DNA from: Meridianimarinicoccus aquatilis
Lineage (GTDB): Bacteria > Pseudomonadota > Alphaproteobacteria > Rhodobacterales > Rhodobacteraceae
Assembly: GCF_004358675.1 (NCBI RefSeq)
Contig: NZ_SMZO01000003.1
Span: 1-64,000, forward strand
DNA length: 64,000 nucleotides
Reading direction: 5' to 3'
Part shown: positions 9,353-18,663 of the stretch, piece after piece
Numbering within the stretch: the first letter of the stretch is position 1
Layout: each line of letters begins with the position of its first letter
Made by a program: the position numbers and the translations under genes
The notes under the pieces: model-generated
What the model was told of the DNA's origin: nothing
What the model saw: only the letters and a program-made list of their open reading frames with translations
Database searches by the model: none

Positions 9353-9438
9353 TGCCCCCCTTGGATCCAAGCCAAAATACCTTTTGACCTAACGTTCAGA
9401 ACCTAGTTAACGTTCGGTGACACTTGTTTGGAGGTTTC

Positions 9439-10065
9439 ATGCTTAAGACACTCACCGCAGCAGCCATTGCCACGGCGCTTCTTACATTGCCGGTTCAGGC
9501 AAAAACCGTCTTCACCGACCTCAGCAGCTTTTTTGTCGGCCTTCCTGCCGCCGGTACGGTCTATACCGAAACCTTCGAAACCGGATATTCAGCAGGCGAT
9601 GTTGTGTCCTCCACAGGGAACATGAGCATCGTTCCCGCCTCGACCGGGTTCAACTTCACAGTCGTCACAGGTAACGGGTCGATCAATGGGTCCAACCCAC
9701 TCGAAGACTTCGCCCTGATCTTGCAAGACAACGACACCGGGCCAATCGCAACGCTCGTCTTCACCGAAGCGCTGGCCTATTTCGGCGTCTTCTACATCGA
9801 CGCAGGCCCCCCCACGATCGACGGCACGAACTTCTCGACGACCGCCGCATCAGGGGACAGCGCGCTGTTCGCAGGGTTCCACTTCACCGCAGCCGACAAC
9901 CGCAGCGTCATCACCATCGAAAATGTCAGCGGCGACGGCCTTTGGGGTCTCGACGGGTTCGTCTGGGGCACATTGCCGACCACCACCACCGTTCCGGTCC
10001 CGGCCGCCCTCCCACTGCTCGCCGGCGCACTTGGCCTTCTGGCCGTGGCTCGCCGCAAAGGCTGA
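9439..10065 (+). CDS. VPLPA-CTERM sorting-domain protein, secreted
   Basis: This 208-residue protein has a classic signal peptide (MLKTLTAAAIATALLTLPVQA, cleavage near residue 21). A Thr/Gly/Asp-rich beta domain follows, then a C-terminal sorting tag VPVPAALPLLAGALGLLAVA ending in RRKG. ATG 9439 follows a strong tttggaggtttc ribosome site, so the upstream in-frame TTG at 9424 is not needed. Related tails are recognised by exosortases. A strong terminator follows at 10089. Upstream are a possible TTGACC -35 box and two AACGTTC direct repeats (9391 and 9409). Confidence 0.85.
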   Translation: MLKTLTAAAIATALLTLPVQAKTVFTDLSSFFVGLPAAGTVYTETFETGYSAGDVVSSTGNMSIVPASTGFNFTVVTGNGSINGSNPLEDFALILQDNDTGPIATLVFTEALAYFGVFYIDAGPPTIDGTNFSTTAASGDSALFAGFHFTAADNRSVITIENVSGDGLWGLDGFVWGTLPTTTTVPVPAALPLLAGALGLLAVARRKG

Positions 10066-10088
10066 CCTGCCAACACATCAATGGAACA

Positions 10089-10111
10089 GGGGGCCACTGC
10101 GGCCCCTTTTC
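10089..10111 (+). terminator. Rho-independent terminator after the VPLPA gene at 9439
   Basis: A 6-bp GC stem, ggggcc (10090-10095) with ggcccc (10101-10106) and loop actgc, is followed by tttt-c-tttt. It lies 24 bp after the stop codon and separates this gene from rplY. Confidence 0.8.
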
Positions 10112-10191
10112 TTTTGCCTCGTTTCCCTGTAATGGCCACGCTTCAACCGGGCATACACCCTTGGAGGATGCCCATAACAAGGAGAAATATC

Positions 10192-10821
10192 ATGGCAGGT
10201 GAGATCCCGGATCTTCACGCCGAAGTGCGCACGGGGACAGGCAAGGGGGCCGCCCGACAGACACGCCGCGAAAATTACGTTCCCGGCATCGTCTATGGCG
10301 GTGACGCCGATCCTCTTCCGATCAAAATCCCTTACAACGCGCTGCTCAAGCGCCTGAAAGCAGGCCGCTTCCTCGCGACCCTGTTCAACCTGAAAGTCGA
10401 AGGCCACGACGACGTGCGCATTATCTGCCGTGCGGTAGAACGCGATGTCGTCAAGGATTTGCCGACTCACGTTGATTTCATGCGCCTGCGCCGCACCACC
10501 AAGATCAACCTCTTCCTGCCCGTGGAAGTTGTCGGCGCAGACACCTGCCCCGGCCTGAAAAAGGGCGGAACGTTCAACCTTGTACGTCCGGAAGTCGAAC
10601 TGGTTGTGACCGCTGGCGAAATCCCCGAACACATCATCCTCGACATCTCCGAGGCGGCGATTGGTGACACGCTGACCATCTCGAATGTCGCGCTGCCCAA
10701 GGGCGCGAAGCCGACAATCGATCGGGACTTCGTGGTTGCCACAATCGCAACCCCGTCCGCGCTCGCATCCGCCGGTGCCGACGACGAAGAAGACACAGCC
10801 GAGGCGGAAGCCGAAGCCTGA
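10192..10821 (+). CDS. rplY: 50S ribosomal protein L25 / Ctc family
   Basis: L25 binds 5S rRNA in the large ribosomal subunit; the long Ctc form carries an extra C-terminal domain. The 209 residues start at ATG 10192 behind aaggagaaatatc. The N-terminal domain has [27 protein letters not shown] (residues about 10-36) with the basic 5S-binding surface. The C-terminal domain (about 100-190) ends in an acidic [13 protein letters not shown] tail. An open frame extends upstream to 10081 but covers a terminator, so the short start is preferred. pth lies 2 kb downstream, a common association. Confidence 0.95.
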   Translation: MAGEIPDLHAEVRTGTGKGAARQTRRENYVPGIVYGGDADPLPIKIPYNALLKRLKAGRFLATLFNLKVEGHDDVRIICRAVERDVVKDLPTHVDFMRLRRTTKINLFLPVEVVGADTCPGLKKGGTFNLVRPEVELVVTAGEIPEHIILDISEAAIGDTLTISNVALPKGAKPTIDRDFVVATIATPSALASAGADDEEDTAEAEAEA

Positions 10822-10850
10822 TCTTGGCGCACACGCGCACAGACGAAAAG

Positions 10851-10874
10851 CGGGGCCTTCGGGTCCCGTTTTTT
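10851..10874 (+). terminator. Rho-independent terminator of rplY
   Basis: The stem cggggcc (10851-10857) pairs with gg-tcccg (10862-10868, one G-U pair) around loop ttcg, followed by six T. It starts 29 bp after the rplY stop. Confidence 0.85.
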
Positions 10875-11061
10875 GTTGACTAGGGTCCGGCACCCGTCAG
10901 CCAAATGTAACGACTTCGACGAAGTCTTGCTGCGCCCACCCGATGACGCAACACTTACAGCACACACATCGTTTCGATTACGGCCCCGTTATACCTTGGC
11001 TTCCATCAACGGGCCTGCGGGAACGCCACTATGTGGTGCCCGAACCGTCTATTTGACATGC
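10875..11061. other. Intergenic spacer between convergent rplY and a VPLPA gene
   Basis: The 346-bp stretch from rplY to the minus-strand gene at 11168 holds two terminators at its ends and no supported gene. A small perfect hairpin gacttc-gac-gaagtc is visible near 10914-10928. I see no tRNA-like fold. Confidence 0.5.
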
Positions 11062-11090
11062 AAAAAAAGGGGACCCAAAGGCCCCCTTCT
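11062..11090 (-). terminator. Terminator of the minus-strand VPLPA gene
   Basis: Read on the minus strand, the stem ggggrcc pairs with ggtcccc around a tttg loop and is followed by seven T. It lies about 80 bp after the stop of the gene at 11168-11833 and is similar in design to the rplY terminator. Confidence 0.75.
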
Positions 11091-11167
11091 TCATGTCCGC
11101 GTGAAAGCCAATGCGCCGCCTTGCTGCTCTGTCAGACTGCTGCGCATCTCCGGCCATTCATTACGGC

Positions 11168-11833
11168 CTACTTGACCGCGCGACGACGGGCGAATGCGAG
11201 CGCGCCCAGCCCAGCAACCATCAACGGCAAAGCCGCAGGAAGCGGAACACTACTCACATTCGAATTGAACGTCACATTGTCATACGCAATTCCGGCAGGG
11301 TCATTATTGGTGATCGACACACCTGCAATATCAGCAGACGATGACCGGAAACCAAAGAAACCGTTCGTCGCGGTTTGCGTTATGCTGTCCAGCAAACTGC
11401 CGACCGTATCGAAAAAGGCAACGGTGAAAGTTCCCGAGTTTGCGCCGACAACTTCCAGACCGAAGACGTCAGTGACTGTGCTGAACAGGATCGACAGCGC
11501 CCCTTCGCCAATCTGGCCACTGACATCCCCATAGATCGTCTGGCTGCCGGACGTGTAGATCCCAATATTGTTGGCCGTGGTCGCCGCTGATGTCAGCGTG
11601 AGGGGGGCTGTCGGAGTGCCCGTCAGCGTATCGAACGTTGCGGTTGAAACCGTCTGACCTGCGAACGCCTCCCCATAGGTGGCCCCGGTCTGGGAAATCG
11701 TCCCGGCAACATTCCCTGACGACAAACCGTTAAAATCATTGACCGTATCGCCAACGATGGAGTTGTCGGAAACAACCACAGCCTGCGCTGCGCTTGCAAA
11801 AAGAAATGGGATTACCAAAATTGCGCGTTTCAT
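11168..11833 (-). CDS. VPLPA-CTERM sorting-domain protein, secreted
   Basis: This 221-residue exported protein has an N-terminal signal peptide (MKRAILVIPFLFASAAQA, cleavage near 18). The beta-rich body contains repeated Thr-Ala-Thr motifs and ITNNDPAGIAYDNVTF, resembling carbohydrate-binding or PEP-CTERM domains. The C-terminal tag is VPLPAALPLMVAGLGALAFA plus RRRAVK. The exosortase that processes such tails is not in this window. It is the third member of the tag family here and is convergent with rplY. Cargo or ligand unknown. Confidence 0.85.
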   Translation of the reverse strand: MKRAILVIPFLFASAAQAVVVSDNSIVGDTVNDFNGLSSGNVAGTISQTGATYGEAFAGQTVSTATFDTLTGTPTAPLTLTSAATTANNIGIYTSGSQTIYGDVSGQIGEGALSILFSTVTDVFGLEVVGANSGTFTVAFFDTVGSLLDSITQTATNGFFGFRSSSADIAGVSITNNDPAGIAYDNVTFNSNVSSVPLPAALPLMVAGLGALAFARRRAVK

Positions 11834-11997
11834 AATTTATCCTTACTGCGTTTCGGCCCTACATTGACCCTAGTCTTGTTGAGTAAGAAAGCAGTTGCCA
11901 ACATCCGAAACAAGTTAGGTTTCCCTCACCAAAATGACTTTTGAAAACGGCAAAAAGTCTGGTGCTCAACGCTTCACAGGCCGGACAGCGCAAACCG

Positions 11998-12396
11998 TCA
12001 GCTATTTTCTATTTCTATTCTCTGGCGCTCTTCCTCCCGAAACGCTGCAATACGCGCCTCAGCCGTGTTGACCTGCGCGATCCGCATCTGGGCAAACGTC
12101 GCAAGCACCCTGTTGATCCGCGCCTGATACCCCGGCCCCATGGCGCGATAGAATTTGGCGACAGTTTCATCAACGCGAATCGTGATCTGCACCTTCTTCT
12201 CGACCACATCCACATCCTGCTCCAACGTATCCCACGCCGCCGGGATGTGATCGTTCACCCAAAACGGGGCAAGCCCATCATAGTCCAGATCACGGACCTG
12301 CCCCATGAACCGCTCATGCGCCAACCGCGCGGCTTTGCTGCGCCCCGGCGCAGGCGTGGATCGATGAAGGTTCTGTGTTTGCTGTTTGCGGGGCAT
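11998..12396 (-). CDS. Orphan BrnA-like antitoxin (DNA-binding antitoxin family)
   Basis: BrnA proteins normally neutralise the RelE-fold RNase toxin BrnT and repress their own operon through a C-terminal ribbon-helix-helix. This 132-residue protein has the family core KVQITIRVDETVAKFYRAMG then PGYQARINRVLATFA (about residues 70-105). A longer basic N-terminus (MPRKQQTQNLHR) and an extra C-terminal helix follow the pattern of longer variants. I chose the second ATG (12396) because AAGGAG sits six bases ahead of it. No BrnT gene (around 90 residues) lies immediately on either side, so it looks orphaned. Confidence 0.75.
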   Translation of the reverse strand: MPRKQQTQNLHRSTPAPGRSKAARLAHERFMGQVRDLDYDGLAPFWVNDHIPAAWDTLEQDVDVVEKKVQITIRVDETVAKFYRAMGPGYQARINRVLATFAQMRIAQVNTAEARIAAFREEERQRIEIENS

Positions 12397-12517
12397 CTGC
12401 ATCTCCTTTTGCTTCGAACCAAGATCCGCAAAAAGAGTGAACGCTGCCCTTTGGCAGCGCGCGGTCCCTCCTACGGGACTCCTACAGAATACCTACAGGA
12501 CTCCGACAGGCGGGTTT

Positions 12518-12832
12518 TCAGACCGAAATTTCCTGCACCGTCTCGAAAATCTCCAACTCAGGCGCGCCCAAGTACATGTCTTTGTTGGAATTTGCCCCGG
12601 CATGGGCCTTGCGGAATGCCTCTGACTTGGTCCAAGCCTTGAATTCAGCCTCAGACGCCCAGGCCGTGTGCGACGCATAGAGCCGATAACCGTCTTTCTC
12701 ATGGCCCTTGAGCAGATGAAATGAAATGAAACCAGGGACTTGCTTCAAATGACTGTCGCGCGACCGCCACAATTCCTCGAACGCGTCCTCTTGTCCGAGC
12801 ACGACCTTGAACCGGTTCATCGTCAGATACAT
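12518..12832 (-). CDS. Antibiotic biosynthesis monooxygenase (ABM) domain protein
   Basis: This is a single-domain, 104-residue protein of the dimeric alpha-beta barrel (ABM) family, which includes small monooxygenases and IsdG-like haem oxygenases. Features are MNRFKVVLGQEDAFEELWRS at the start and VPGFISFHLLKG in the middle, then a C-terminal ELEIFETV strand. ATG 12832 follows gagggtagt, better than the in-frame start at 12844. Substrate unknown: it could be a haem-degrading enzyme or a small quinone-forming monooxygenase. The orphan BrnA gene lies 120 bp downstream on the same strand. Confidence 0.82.
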   Translation of the reverse strand: MYLTMNRFKVVLGQEDAFEELWRSRDSHLKQVPGFISFHLLKGHEKDGYRLYASHTAWASEAEFKAWTKSEAFRKAHAGANSNKDMYLGAPELEIFETVQEISV

Positions 12833-12902
12833 ACTACCCTCCATGGCTGGTCCCGTTTGACCTCATTTCGCTTGTAAAATCAATACCCTAGAGGAGGCCA
12901 CG

Positions 12903-13607
12903 ATGCGCCTGTTCGTTGGCCTGGGCAATCCCGGCCCCCAATATGCCGCCACGCGGCACAATATCGGCTTCATGGCCGTTGACCGCATAGCCGACGACCA
13001 CGGGTTTGCGCCTTTCAGAAGCAAATTCAATGGCTTGCTGACCGAGGGAACACTGCGTGGCTCCAAGGTCATGCTGCTCAAACCCCAAACATTCATGAAC
13101 CTGTCCGGTCAATCTGTGGCCGAGGCCGCCCGCTTCTTCAAGATTTCGCTCAGCGATATCATTGTCTTCCATGATGAGCTCGACCTCGCACCCGGCAAGA
13201 TCAAGGTCAAGGTTGGCGGCGGACATGCCGGCCATAACGGTCTGCGGTCCATCCATTCCCATCTTGGCCCGGACTATACCCGCATCCGTCTCGGCATCGG
13301 GCATCCCGGCCACAAAGACCGCGTATCCCCTTACGTTCTTGGGAATTTCGCAAAGGCTGATCAAGATTGGCTGGATGATCTGCTACGAGGAATTTCCGAT
13401 GGTGCCGCCGACCTTGCCGCCGGGGATAGCGCGAGGTTTTTGAATGCCGTCGCCCTGCGCACCGCCCCGCCGCGTCCGTCAACCGGCACCAAACGTCCTC
13501 AGGCCACCGCGCCACAACCCACCAAGCCGACCCAAAGCACTGACGCCGCGGATGCAAAGGTTGATCAGCGCAGTCCTCTGCAACGCCTTGCCGACAGGTT
13601 CAAATAG
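12903..13607 (+). CDS. pth: Peptidyl-tRNA hydrolase
   Basis: The enzyme recycles tRNA from peptidyl-tRNAs that dropped off ribosomes. The 234 residues begin with [20 protein letters not shown], containing the catalytic His (residue about 20). [13 protein letters not shown] and [26 protein letters not shown] carry the other conserved Asn, Asp and His residues. The tail beyond about residue 190 is Pro/Thr-rich and low-complexity, longer than in E. coli (194 residues) but common in Rhodobacteraceae. The ATG follows agaggaggccacg. It stands close to rplY, as in many bacteria. Confidence 0.96.
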   Translation: MRLFVGLGNPGPQYAATRHNIGFMAVDRIADDHGFAPFRSKFNGLLTEGTLRGSKVMLLKPQTFMNLSGQSVAEAARFFKISLSDIIVFHDELDLAPGKIKVKVGGGHAGHNGLRSIHSHLGPDYTRIRLGIGHPGHKDRVSPYVLGNFAKADQDWLDDLLRGISDGAADLAAGDSARFLNAVALRTAPPRPSTGTKRPQATAPQPTKPTQSTDAADAKVDQRSPLQRLADRFK

Positions 13608-13640
13608 GCTAGCCTTGACCGGAAAGTGAAAGGAAATTGC

Positions 13641-14018
13641 ATGGACAAAGCCCCCTCCCTCAACGTCAATGGCGATGCTTTGAAATCGTGCTCGACAGAC
13701 CCGGTGACGGGTTTCTTTCGAAACGGTTGTTGCGATACCAGCGCGGCAGATCAAGGCAGTCATACCGTGTGCGCGGTCATGACGGCAGAGTTCCTCGCCT
13801 TTTCAAAATACGTCGGGAATGATCTGAGCACGCCTCGCCCGGAGTTCGGCTTTGCCGGCCTTAAGCCTGGCGATAGCTGGTGCTTGTGCGCGGGGCGTTT
13901 TTTGCAAGCTCATGACGATGGCTGCGCGCCCGAGGTGAACCTGTCAGCCACCCACGAACGCGCGCTGGAAATCGTGCCCCTCTCGGTGCTGACGCAATAC
14001 GCCCGCACCGAAACCTGA
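13641..14018 (+). CDS. DUF2237 family protein
   Basis: The 125-residue protein matches DUF2237: NVNGDALKSCSTDPVTGFFRNGCCDT near the start, then HTVCAVMTAEFLAFSKYVGNDLSTP, GDSWCLCAGRF and the C-terminal VNLSATHERAL. Cysteine pairs (CC and CLC) suggest metal or redox chemistry, but no function is established. ATG 13641 follows aaaggaaattgc; the upstream in-frame GTG at 13626 has no better site. It begins 33 bp after pth and may be co-transcribed with it. Confidence 0.85.
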   Translation: MDKAPSLNVNGDALKSCSTDPVTGFFRNGCCDTSAADQGSHTVCAVMTAEFLAFSKYVGNDLSTPRPEFGFAGLKPGDSWCLCAGRFLQAHDDGCAPEVNLSATHERALEIVPLSVLTQYARTET

Positions 14019-14022
14019 TGAC

Positions 14023-15243
14023 TTACATCTCGACGCCAAGCGCCTTTGCCACCGTAAAGATGTCTTTGTCGCCGCGTCCGCACATGTTCATGCACAAGAT
14101 GTGATCGCTCGGCAGGTCCGGCGCGATCTTAAGGACGTGAGCCAAGGCATGTGACGGCTCCAGCGCGGGAATGATGCCCTCTTGCGCGCAGCACACTTTG
14201 AACGCTTCAAGCGCCTCTGTATCGGTGATCGACACGTATTGAGCGCGGCCTGTTTCGTGCAGCCATGAATGTTCGGGCCCGATGCCCGGATAGTCGAGGC
14301 CCGCCGAAATAGAATGACCTTCTAGGATCTGCCCATCGTCGTCCTGCAGAAGGTAAGTCCGGTTGCCATGCAGCACGCCCGGACGACCGCCCGTCAAACT
14401 TGCACAATGCTCCATCTTTTCGTTCACACCGCGCCCACCGGCTTCGACTCCGATGATATTGACGCTTCGGTCATCGAGGAAGGGAAAGAACAGCCCCATG
14501 GCGTTGGAGCCACCACCGATTGCCGCGATGATCGTATCTGGCAGACGCCCCTCTTGTTCCTGCAATTGCTCTTTGGCTTCCTTGCCGATGATCGACTGGA
14601 AATCGCGGACCATGGCCGGGTATGGGTGCGGCCCTGCAACGGTGCCGATGCAATAGAATGTATCCCTTACATTGGTCACCCAGTCGCGCAACGCATCGTT
14701 CATCGCGTCTTTCAACGTGCCACGGCCGGATGTGACGGGCACAACCTTTGCCCCCAGAAGTTTCATCCGGAAGACGTTTGGCGACTGGCGTTCCACGTCG
14801 TGCGCGCCCATGTAGACGATGCATTCCAGACCGAATTTGGCACAGACTGTCGCCGTCGCAACGCCATGCTGACCGGCACCTGTTTCTGCGATGATGCGTG
14901 TCTTGCCCATACGGCGCGCCAGCAGGATCTGCCCCAACACGTTGTTGATCTTGTGCGCGCCCGTGTGGTTCAACTCGTCGCGCTTCATATAGATCTTGGC
15001 GCCGCCGCAATAGTCGGACAAACGCTCAGCATGGTACATTGGCGATGGGCGACCCACATAATGGGTCCAAAGATTGTTCATCTCATCCCAAAAGCTCTGA
15101 TCAGTCTTGGCGTGCTCATAGCACTCTTCAAGCTCAAGGATCAGCGGCATCAGCGTTTCGCTCACGAAGCGGCCACCGAAATCGCCAAAACGGCCCTTCT
15201 CGTCGGGACCGGTCATGAAACTGTTCATCAGATCGTCGGGCAT
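14023..15243 (-). CDS. trpB: Tryptophan synthase beta chain
   Basis: The enzyme condenses indole with serine to tryptophan in complex with TrpA. The 406 residues include [19 protein letters not shown] at the start, the PLP lysine in [13 protein letters not shown] (about residues 90-102), [12 protein letters not shown] and the phosphate loop IGGGSNAMG. The 3' end of trpF overlaps its start by 16 bp, so the two genes are translated together. trpA is not in this window, which fits the split trp gene pattern of alphaproteobacteria, where trpF-trpB-trpA is also common. Confidence 0.97.
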   Translation of the reverse strand: MPDDLMNSFMTGPDEKGRFGDFGGRFVSETLMPLILELEECYEHAKTDQSFWDEMNNLWTHYVGRPSPMYHAERLSDYCGGAKIYMKRDELNHTGAHKINNVLGQILLARRMGKTRIIAETGAGQHGVATATVCAKFGLECIVYMGAHDVERQSPNVFRMKLLGAKVVPVTSGRGTLKDAMNDALRDWVTNVRDTFYCIGTVAGPHPYPAMVRDFQSIIGKEAKEQLQEQEGRLPDTIIAAIGGGSNAMGLFFPFLDDRSVNIIGVEAGGRGVNEKMEHCASLTGGRPGVLHGNRTYLLQDDDGQILEGHSISAGLDYPGIGPEHSWLHETGRAQYVSITDTEALEAFKVCCAQEGIIPALEPSHALAHVLKIAPDLPSDHILCMNMCGRGDKDIFTVAKALGVEM

Positions 15244-15893
15244 CCCGTTACTCCCTTTGCAGCGGCGACAAAGGCCGCCATCTTTTCCGCATCCTTTGTC
15301 CCCGGTGCGCTTTCGACACCCGATGACACATCAACTTGCCGCGCTCCTGTCAGACGCACCGCCTCGGCTACGTTGTCCGGCGTCAATCCGCCAGCCAGCA
15401 TCCAAGGCACGGCCCATCGCCGACCAGCAATCAGTTGCCAATCGAAGGCAAGCCCATTCCCGCCCGGTAACCTAGCGCCCTTTGGCGGCTTGGCGTCCAC
15501 CAACAGCATGTCTGCGACACTGGAATACGCATCCAGCGCAGGCAGCTCCGCAGCACTGGCAACTCCTACGGCTTTCATGACGGGAAGACCAGTGCGCGCA
15601 CGTATGTCAGCCACGCGTTCAGGGCTTTCCGACCCGTGCAACTGCAAGATATCAACCGGGACTTTCGCCAGCATCGCGTCCAGCATCGCATCATCCGCAT
15701 TCACGGTCAGCGCCACCTTGGCAACACCAACCGGCACTTCGAACGCAAGGGAAGCTGCCGCATCTATCGACAGATGACGGGGTGATTTTTCAAAGAAAAC
15801 AAGCCCAACGTAAGATGCGCCCGCCGCCACAGCGCCGGAAACATCCTGGGTGCGGGTCAGTCCGCAGATCTTGACCCGAACGTGATTTGCCAT
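15228..15893 (-). CDS. trpF: Phosphoribosylanthranilate isomerase
   Basis: The enzyme converts N-(5-phosphoribosyl)-anthranilate to CdRP in tryptophan synthesis. It has 221 residues from ATG 15893, giving the standard start [14 protein letters not shown] with the catalytic Cys. The catalytic Asp is in LLVDAKPP, and the phosphate-binding loop is in [13 protein letters not shown]. An open frame extends upstream to 16004, but it covers lapA. Upstream neighbours lapA, ihfB and rpsA form a common rhodobacterial block, and trpB overlaps downstream. Confidence 0.95.
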   Translation of the reverse strand: MANHVRVKICGLTRTQDVSGAVAAGASYVGLVFFEKSPRHLSIDAAASLAFEVPVGVAKVALTVNADDAMLDAMLAKVPVDILQLHGSESPERVADIRARTGLPVMKAVGVASAAELPALDAYSSVADMLLVDAKPPKGARLPGGNGLAFDWQLIAGRRWAVPWMLAGGLTPDNVAEAVRLTGARQVDVSSGVESAPGTKDAEKMAAFVAAAKGVTGCPTI

Positions 15894-15900
15894 GGCAGGG

Positions 15901-16263
15901 TCAGGACGTGTGGGCGGTGCCGTCGTCCAAAAGCGCAAGAATCTCGTCCTTACCCTTTTGACGATCGGCTTTGATCTTTTCCAGTTCCTGGGCCAGAAGC
16001 GCACGCTCGCGGCGGTTCACGGTGGCCTCGCTGCGGTGTTTATGTTCGCGCATCCACTCCCAAAAGAAACCAAACAGGATGCCCGCAGCAATACCCCCGA
16101 ATACAACCATGTAAAGCGGAAGCTCGTAGGAAAAGTTGTATTTCGTGAATGGCACAAACTCGGCTGGCAACAGCGTCAGCGTCACAATTGCACGATTTGC
16201 GAAGCCAATGATGACCAACGCAAGCGCGATCAACGCCAGAATAAGATAAGTGATAAAACGCAT
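15901..16263 (-). CDS. lapA: LapA-family membrane protein (LPS assembly protein A domain)
   Basis: LapA is a small inner-membrane protein linked in E. coli to control of lipopolysaccharide synthesis together with LapB. The 120 residues have two membrane spans, about 3-22 ([20 protein letters not shown]) and about 50-68 ([19 protein letters not shown]). A charged cytosolic coiled-coil-like tail ([20 protein letters not shown]) follows. The ATG follows gaggctcgc. It sits 9 bp after ihfB and just before trpF, the common order rpsA-ihfB-lapA-trpF. Confidence 0.85.
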   Translation of the reverse strand: MRFITYLILALIALALVIIGFANRAIVTLTLLPAEFVPFTKYNFSYELPLYMVVFGGIAAGILFGFFWEWMREHKHRSEATVNRRERALLAQELEKIKADRQKGKDEILALLDDGTAHTS

Positions 16264-16272
16264 GCGAGCCTC

Positions 16273-16554
16273 TTACTTGCCGTTCAGCCGGTCGCGCAAA
16301 AGCTTGCCGGTTTTGAAGAACGGGACATGTTTTTCCTCCACCTCGACCGAGTCGCCGGTTCTGGGGTTTCGTCCCACTCTCGCGTCACGTTGCTTGACTG
16401 AAAAGGCCCCAAATCCGCGCAGTTCGACCCGATCCCCGCGGGCCATTGCCTCAATGATCTCTTCGAAGATCGTGTTCACGATCCGCTCAACGTCGCGCTG
16501 GTAAAGATGTGGATTGTCATCAGCAATCTTCTGGATCAATTCTGACCGGATCAT
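16273..16554 (-). CDS. ihfB: Integration host factor subunit beta
   Basis: IHF-beta pairs with IHF-alpha to bend DNA at promoters, recombination sites and origins. The 93-residue form starts at ATG 16554. Features are [21 protein letters not shown], the core [12 protein letters not shown], and the DNA-intercalating arm [18 protein letters not shown] with the key Pro. A longer open frame to 16644 lacks a sensible start. rpsA lies upstream with a strong terminator between, so ihfB may have its own promoter in 16560-16760. Confidence 0.96.
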   Translation of the reverse strand: MIRSELIQKIADDNPHLYQRDVERIVNTIFEEIIEAMARGDRVELRGFGAFSVKQRDARVGRNPRTGDSVEVEEKHVPFFKTGKLLRDRLNGK

Positions 16555-16763
16555 CGCAAAGTCCCCTTGGGTAGCCTCTTCTTGTCGCGAAGAGTTATCG
16601 CCAACGTATAATCTAATCGTCTGTTTTGAGAAGTATAAACACAAAACATCTCACCATTCGAGCGATAAAGAACCGAATTTTAGCCCAGCAACCGAGCGTT
16701 TGCCCCTGCGGCATCCTCAAACCAGCTATGCTGCAATGCCGAAACCGGTGATTGATTCGCAAA

Positions 16764-16789
16764 GGGCGCGTCCGTTTCCGGACGCGCCC
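16764..16789 (-). terminator. Terminator of rpsA
   Basis: A perfect 11-bp stem, gggcgcgtccg (16764-16774) with cggacgcgccc (16779-16789) and loop tttc, lies about 30 bp after the rpsA stop on the minus strand. The T tract is short (ttt), so termination may be partial. Confidence 0.7.
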
Positions 16790-16817
16790 AATTCAACCTG
16801 CGAATGAAGCTTGAAGA

Positions 16818-18497
16818 TCAGTCGTTGGTCTTGAGTGCCGCACCAAGGATATCGCCCAGCGACGCCCCACTGTCGGACGAACCATACTGTTCCACTGCTT
16901 CTTTTTCTTCTGCGATCTCGCGCGCCTTGATCGACAGACCCAAACGGCGGGTCTTGGGGTCGATGTTGGTTACACGCACGTCGAGCTTGTCACCAACCTG
17001 GAAGCGCTCTGGACGCTGCTCAGCCCGGTCACGGCTCAGGTCGCTGCGACGGATGAAGGACTTTGCGCCGTCATACGACACTTCGATGCCACCATCTTCA
17101 ATTGCTGTCACTTCGACAGTCACGATTGTGCCGCGCTTCACGCCGCTTGTCGCTTCTGCGAAGGGATCACCGTCCAGCGCTTTGATCGAAAGCGAGATAC
17201 GCTCTTTCTCGGCGTCGATTTCGGTAACGACCGCACGGACCATTTCGCCCTTGTGGTAGTTGCCGATGACGTCTTCGCCGCGGCCTTCCCATGTCAGGTC
17301 AGACAGGTGAACCATGCCGTCGATGTCGTCGTCGAGACCAATGAACATGCCGAATTCGGTGATGTTCTTGACTTCGCCTTCGACTTCGGTGCCGATCGGG
17401 AACTTCTCTTCAAAGACTTCCCATGGATTGCGCATGGTCTGCTTGAGGCCGAGCGAAACGCGGCGCTTGGCCGGATCGATCTCAAGAACCATGACCTGCA
17501 CTTCCTGGCTGGTCGAAACGATCTTGCCGGGGTGCACGTTCTTCTTGGTCCAGGACATCTCGGACACGTGAACCAGGCCTTCAACACCGGCTTCCAGCTC
17601 AACAAATGCGCCGTAATCGGTGATGTTGGTTACGCGACCCGTGTGCACGGATTCCAGCGGGAACTTGGCCTGAACCGATTCCCAAGGATCTTCCTGCAAC
17701 TGCTTCATGCCAAGGCTGATGCGGTGCGTTTCTTTGTTGACCTTGATGACCTGAACTTTGACGGTTTCGCCAATCGCCAGAATCTCGGACGGGTGATTGA
17801 CCCGGCGCCATGCCATGTCTGTCACGTGCAGCAGGCCGTCTACGCCACCCAGATCGACGAATGCGCCGTACTCGGTGATGTTCTTGACTACGCCGTCAAC
17901 CGCGTCGCCTTCGTTCAGCTTGCCGATAACTTCGGCGCGCTGTTCGGCACGAGATTCTTCAAGGATAGCACGACGCGACACAACGATGTTGCCACGACGA
18001 CGGTCCATCTTGAGGATCTGGAACGGCTGCTTGAGACCCATGAGCGGGCCCGCGTCACGGACAGGACGCACATCAACTTGGCTGCCGGGCAGGAATGCAA
18101 CTGCGCCGCCAAGATCGACTGTGAAGCCGCCTTTGACACGGCCGAAGATCGCGCCTTCGACGCGGTTTTCGTCTGCATAAGCTTTTTCAAGGTGATCCCA
18201 TGCCGCTTCACGGCGGGCCATTTCGCGCGAAATCACAGCTTCACCGCGCGCGTTCTCAACCTGACGGAGGTAGACTTCTACTTCGTCACCGACAGAGATT
18301 TCGGGCGCTTCGCCGGGGTTTGCGAATTCTTTCAGATCAACGCGGCCTTCCATCTTGTAGCCGACGTCGATGATGGCTTGGCCCGCTTCGATTGCGATAA
18401 CCTTGCCTTTGACAACAGAGCCCTCGTCGGGCGTGTCAATTTCGAAGCTTTCCTGCAGGAGGGCTTCGAATTCTTCCATGGATGCGTTTTGCGACAT
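16818..18497 (-). CDS. rpsA: 30S ribosomal protein S1
   Basis: S1 binds mRNA at the ribosome entry and is needed to start translation on structured messages. The 559 residues contain the expected six S1 (OB-fold) domains, seen as repeats of [23 protein letters not shown]-type strings (about residues 190-215, 275-300, 360-385). The length fits alphaproteobacterial S1. cmk is upstream, ihfB downstream. A possible promoter (18664-18692) and a terminator-like hairpin (18586-18618) precede it. Confidence 0.98.
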   Translation of the reverse strand: [559 protein letters not shown]

Positions 18498-18585
18498 ATG
18501 AGTTTCAGATTTCCTTCGGTTTCAGTTTACTGGCCGGGTGGTTGTCTCCACCGGTCTTGGGTTGGTCTTGACGAATGTTGGATAG

Positions 18586-18618
18586 CAAAAAACGCAAAGG
18601 GCCGGTGATTTCCGACCC
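18586..18618 (-). terminator. Terminator-like hairpin between cmk and rpsA (possible leader element)
   Basis: On the minus strand the stem gggtcgg (18618-18612) pairs with ccggccc (18605-18599, one G-U pair) around aaatca. It is followed by ttt-gcg-tttttt. It could end cmk transcription. However, it lies downstream of the best rpsA promoter candidate, so it may instead be an attenuator in the rpsA leader. Confidence 0.65.
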
Positions 18619-18663
18619 TGCCCGCGTGTTTCTGCCCCGACTTTGCGCCGTGTTGACAGGCGC

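Noticed and set aside
10875-11061. tRNA or small RNA gene between rplY and the VPLPA gene
   Set aside because: No cloverleaf and no promoter; only terminators and one small hairpin.
11998-12396. Complete BrnT-BrnA toxin-antitoxin locus
   Set aside because: Only the antitoxin-like gene is found; no RelE-fold toxin gene in the flanks.
17253-18608. 451-codon plus-strand open frame opposite rpsA
   Set aside because: It mirrors the repeated S1 domains of rpsA; repetition in the frame comes from those, not from a real protein.
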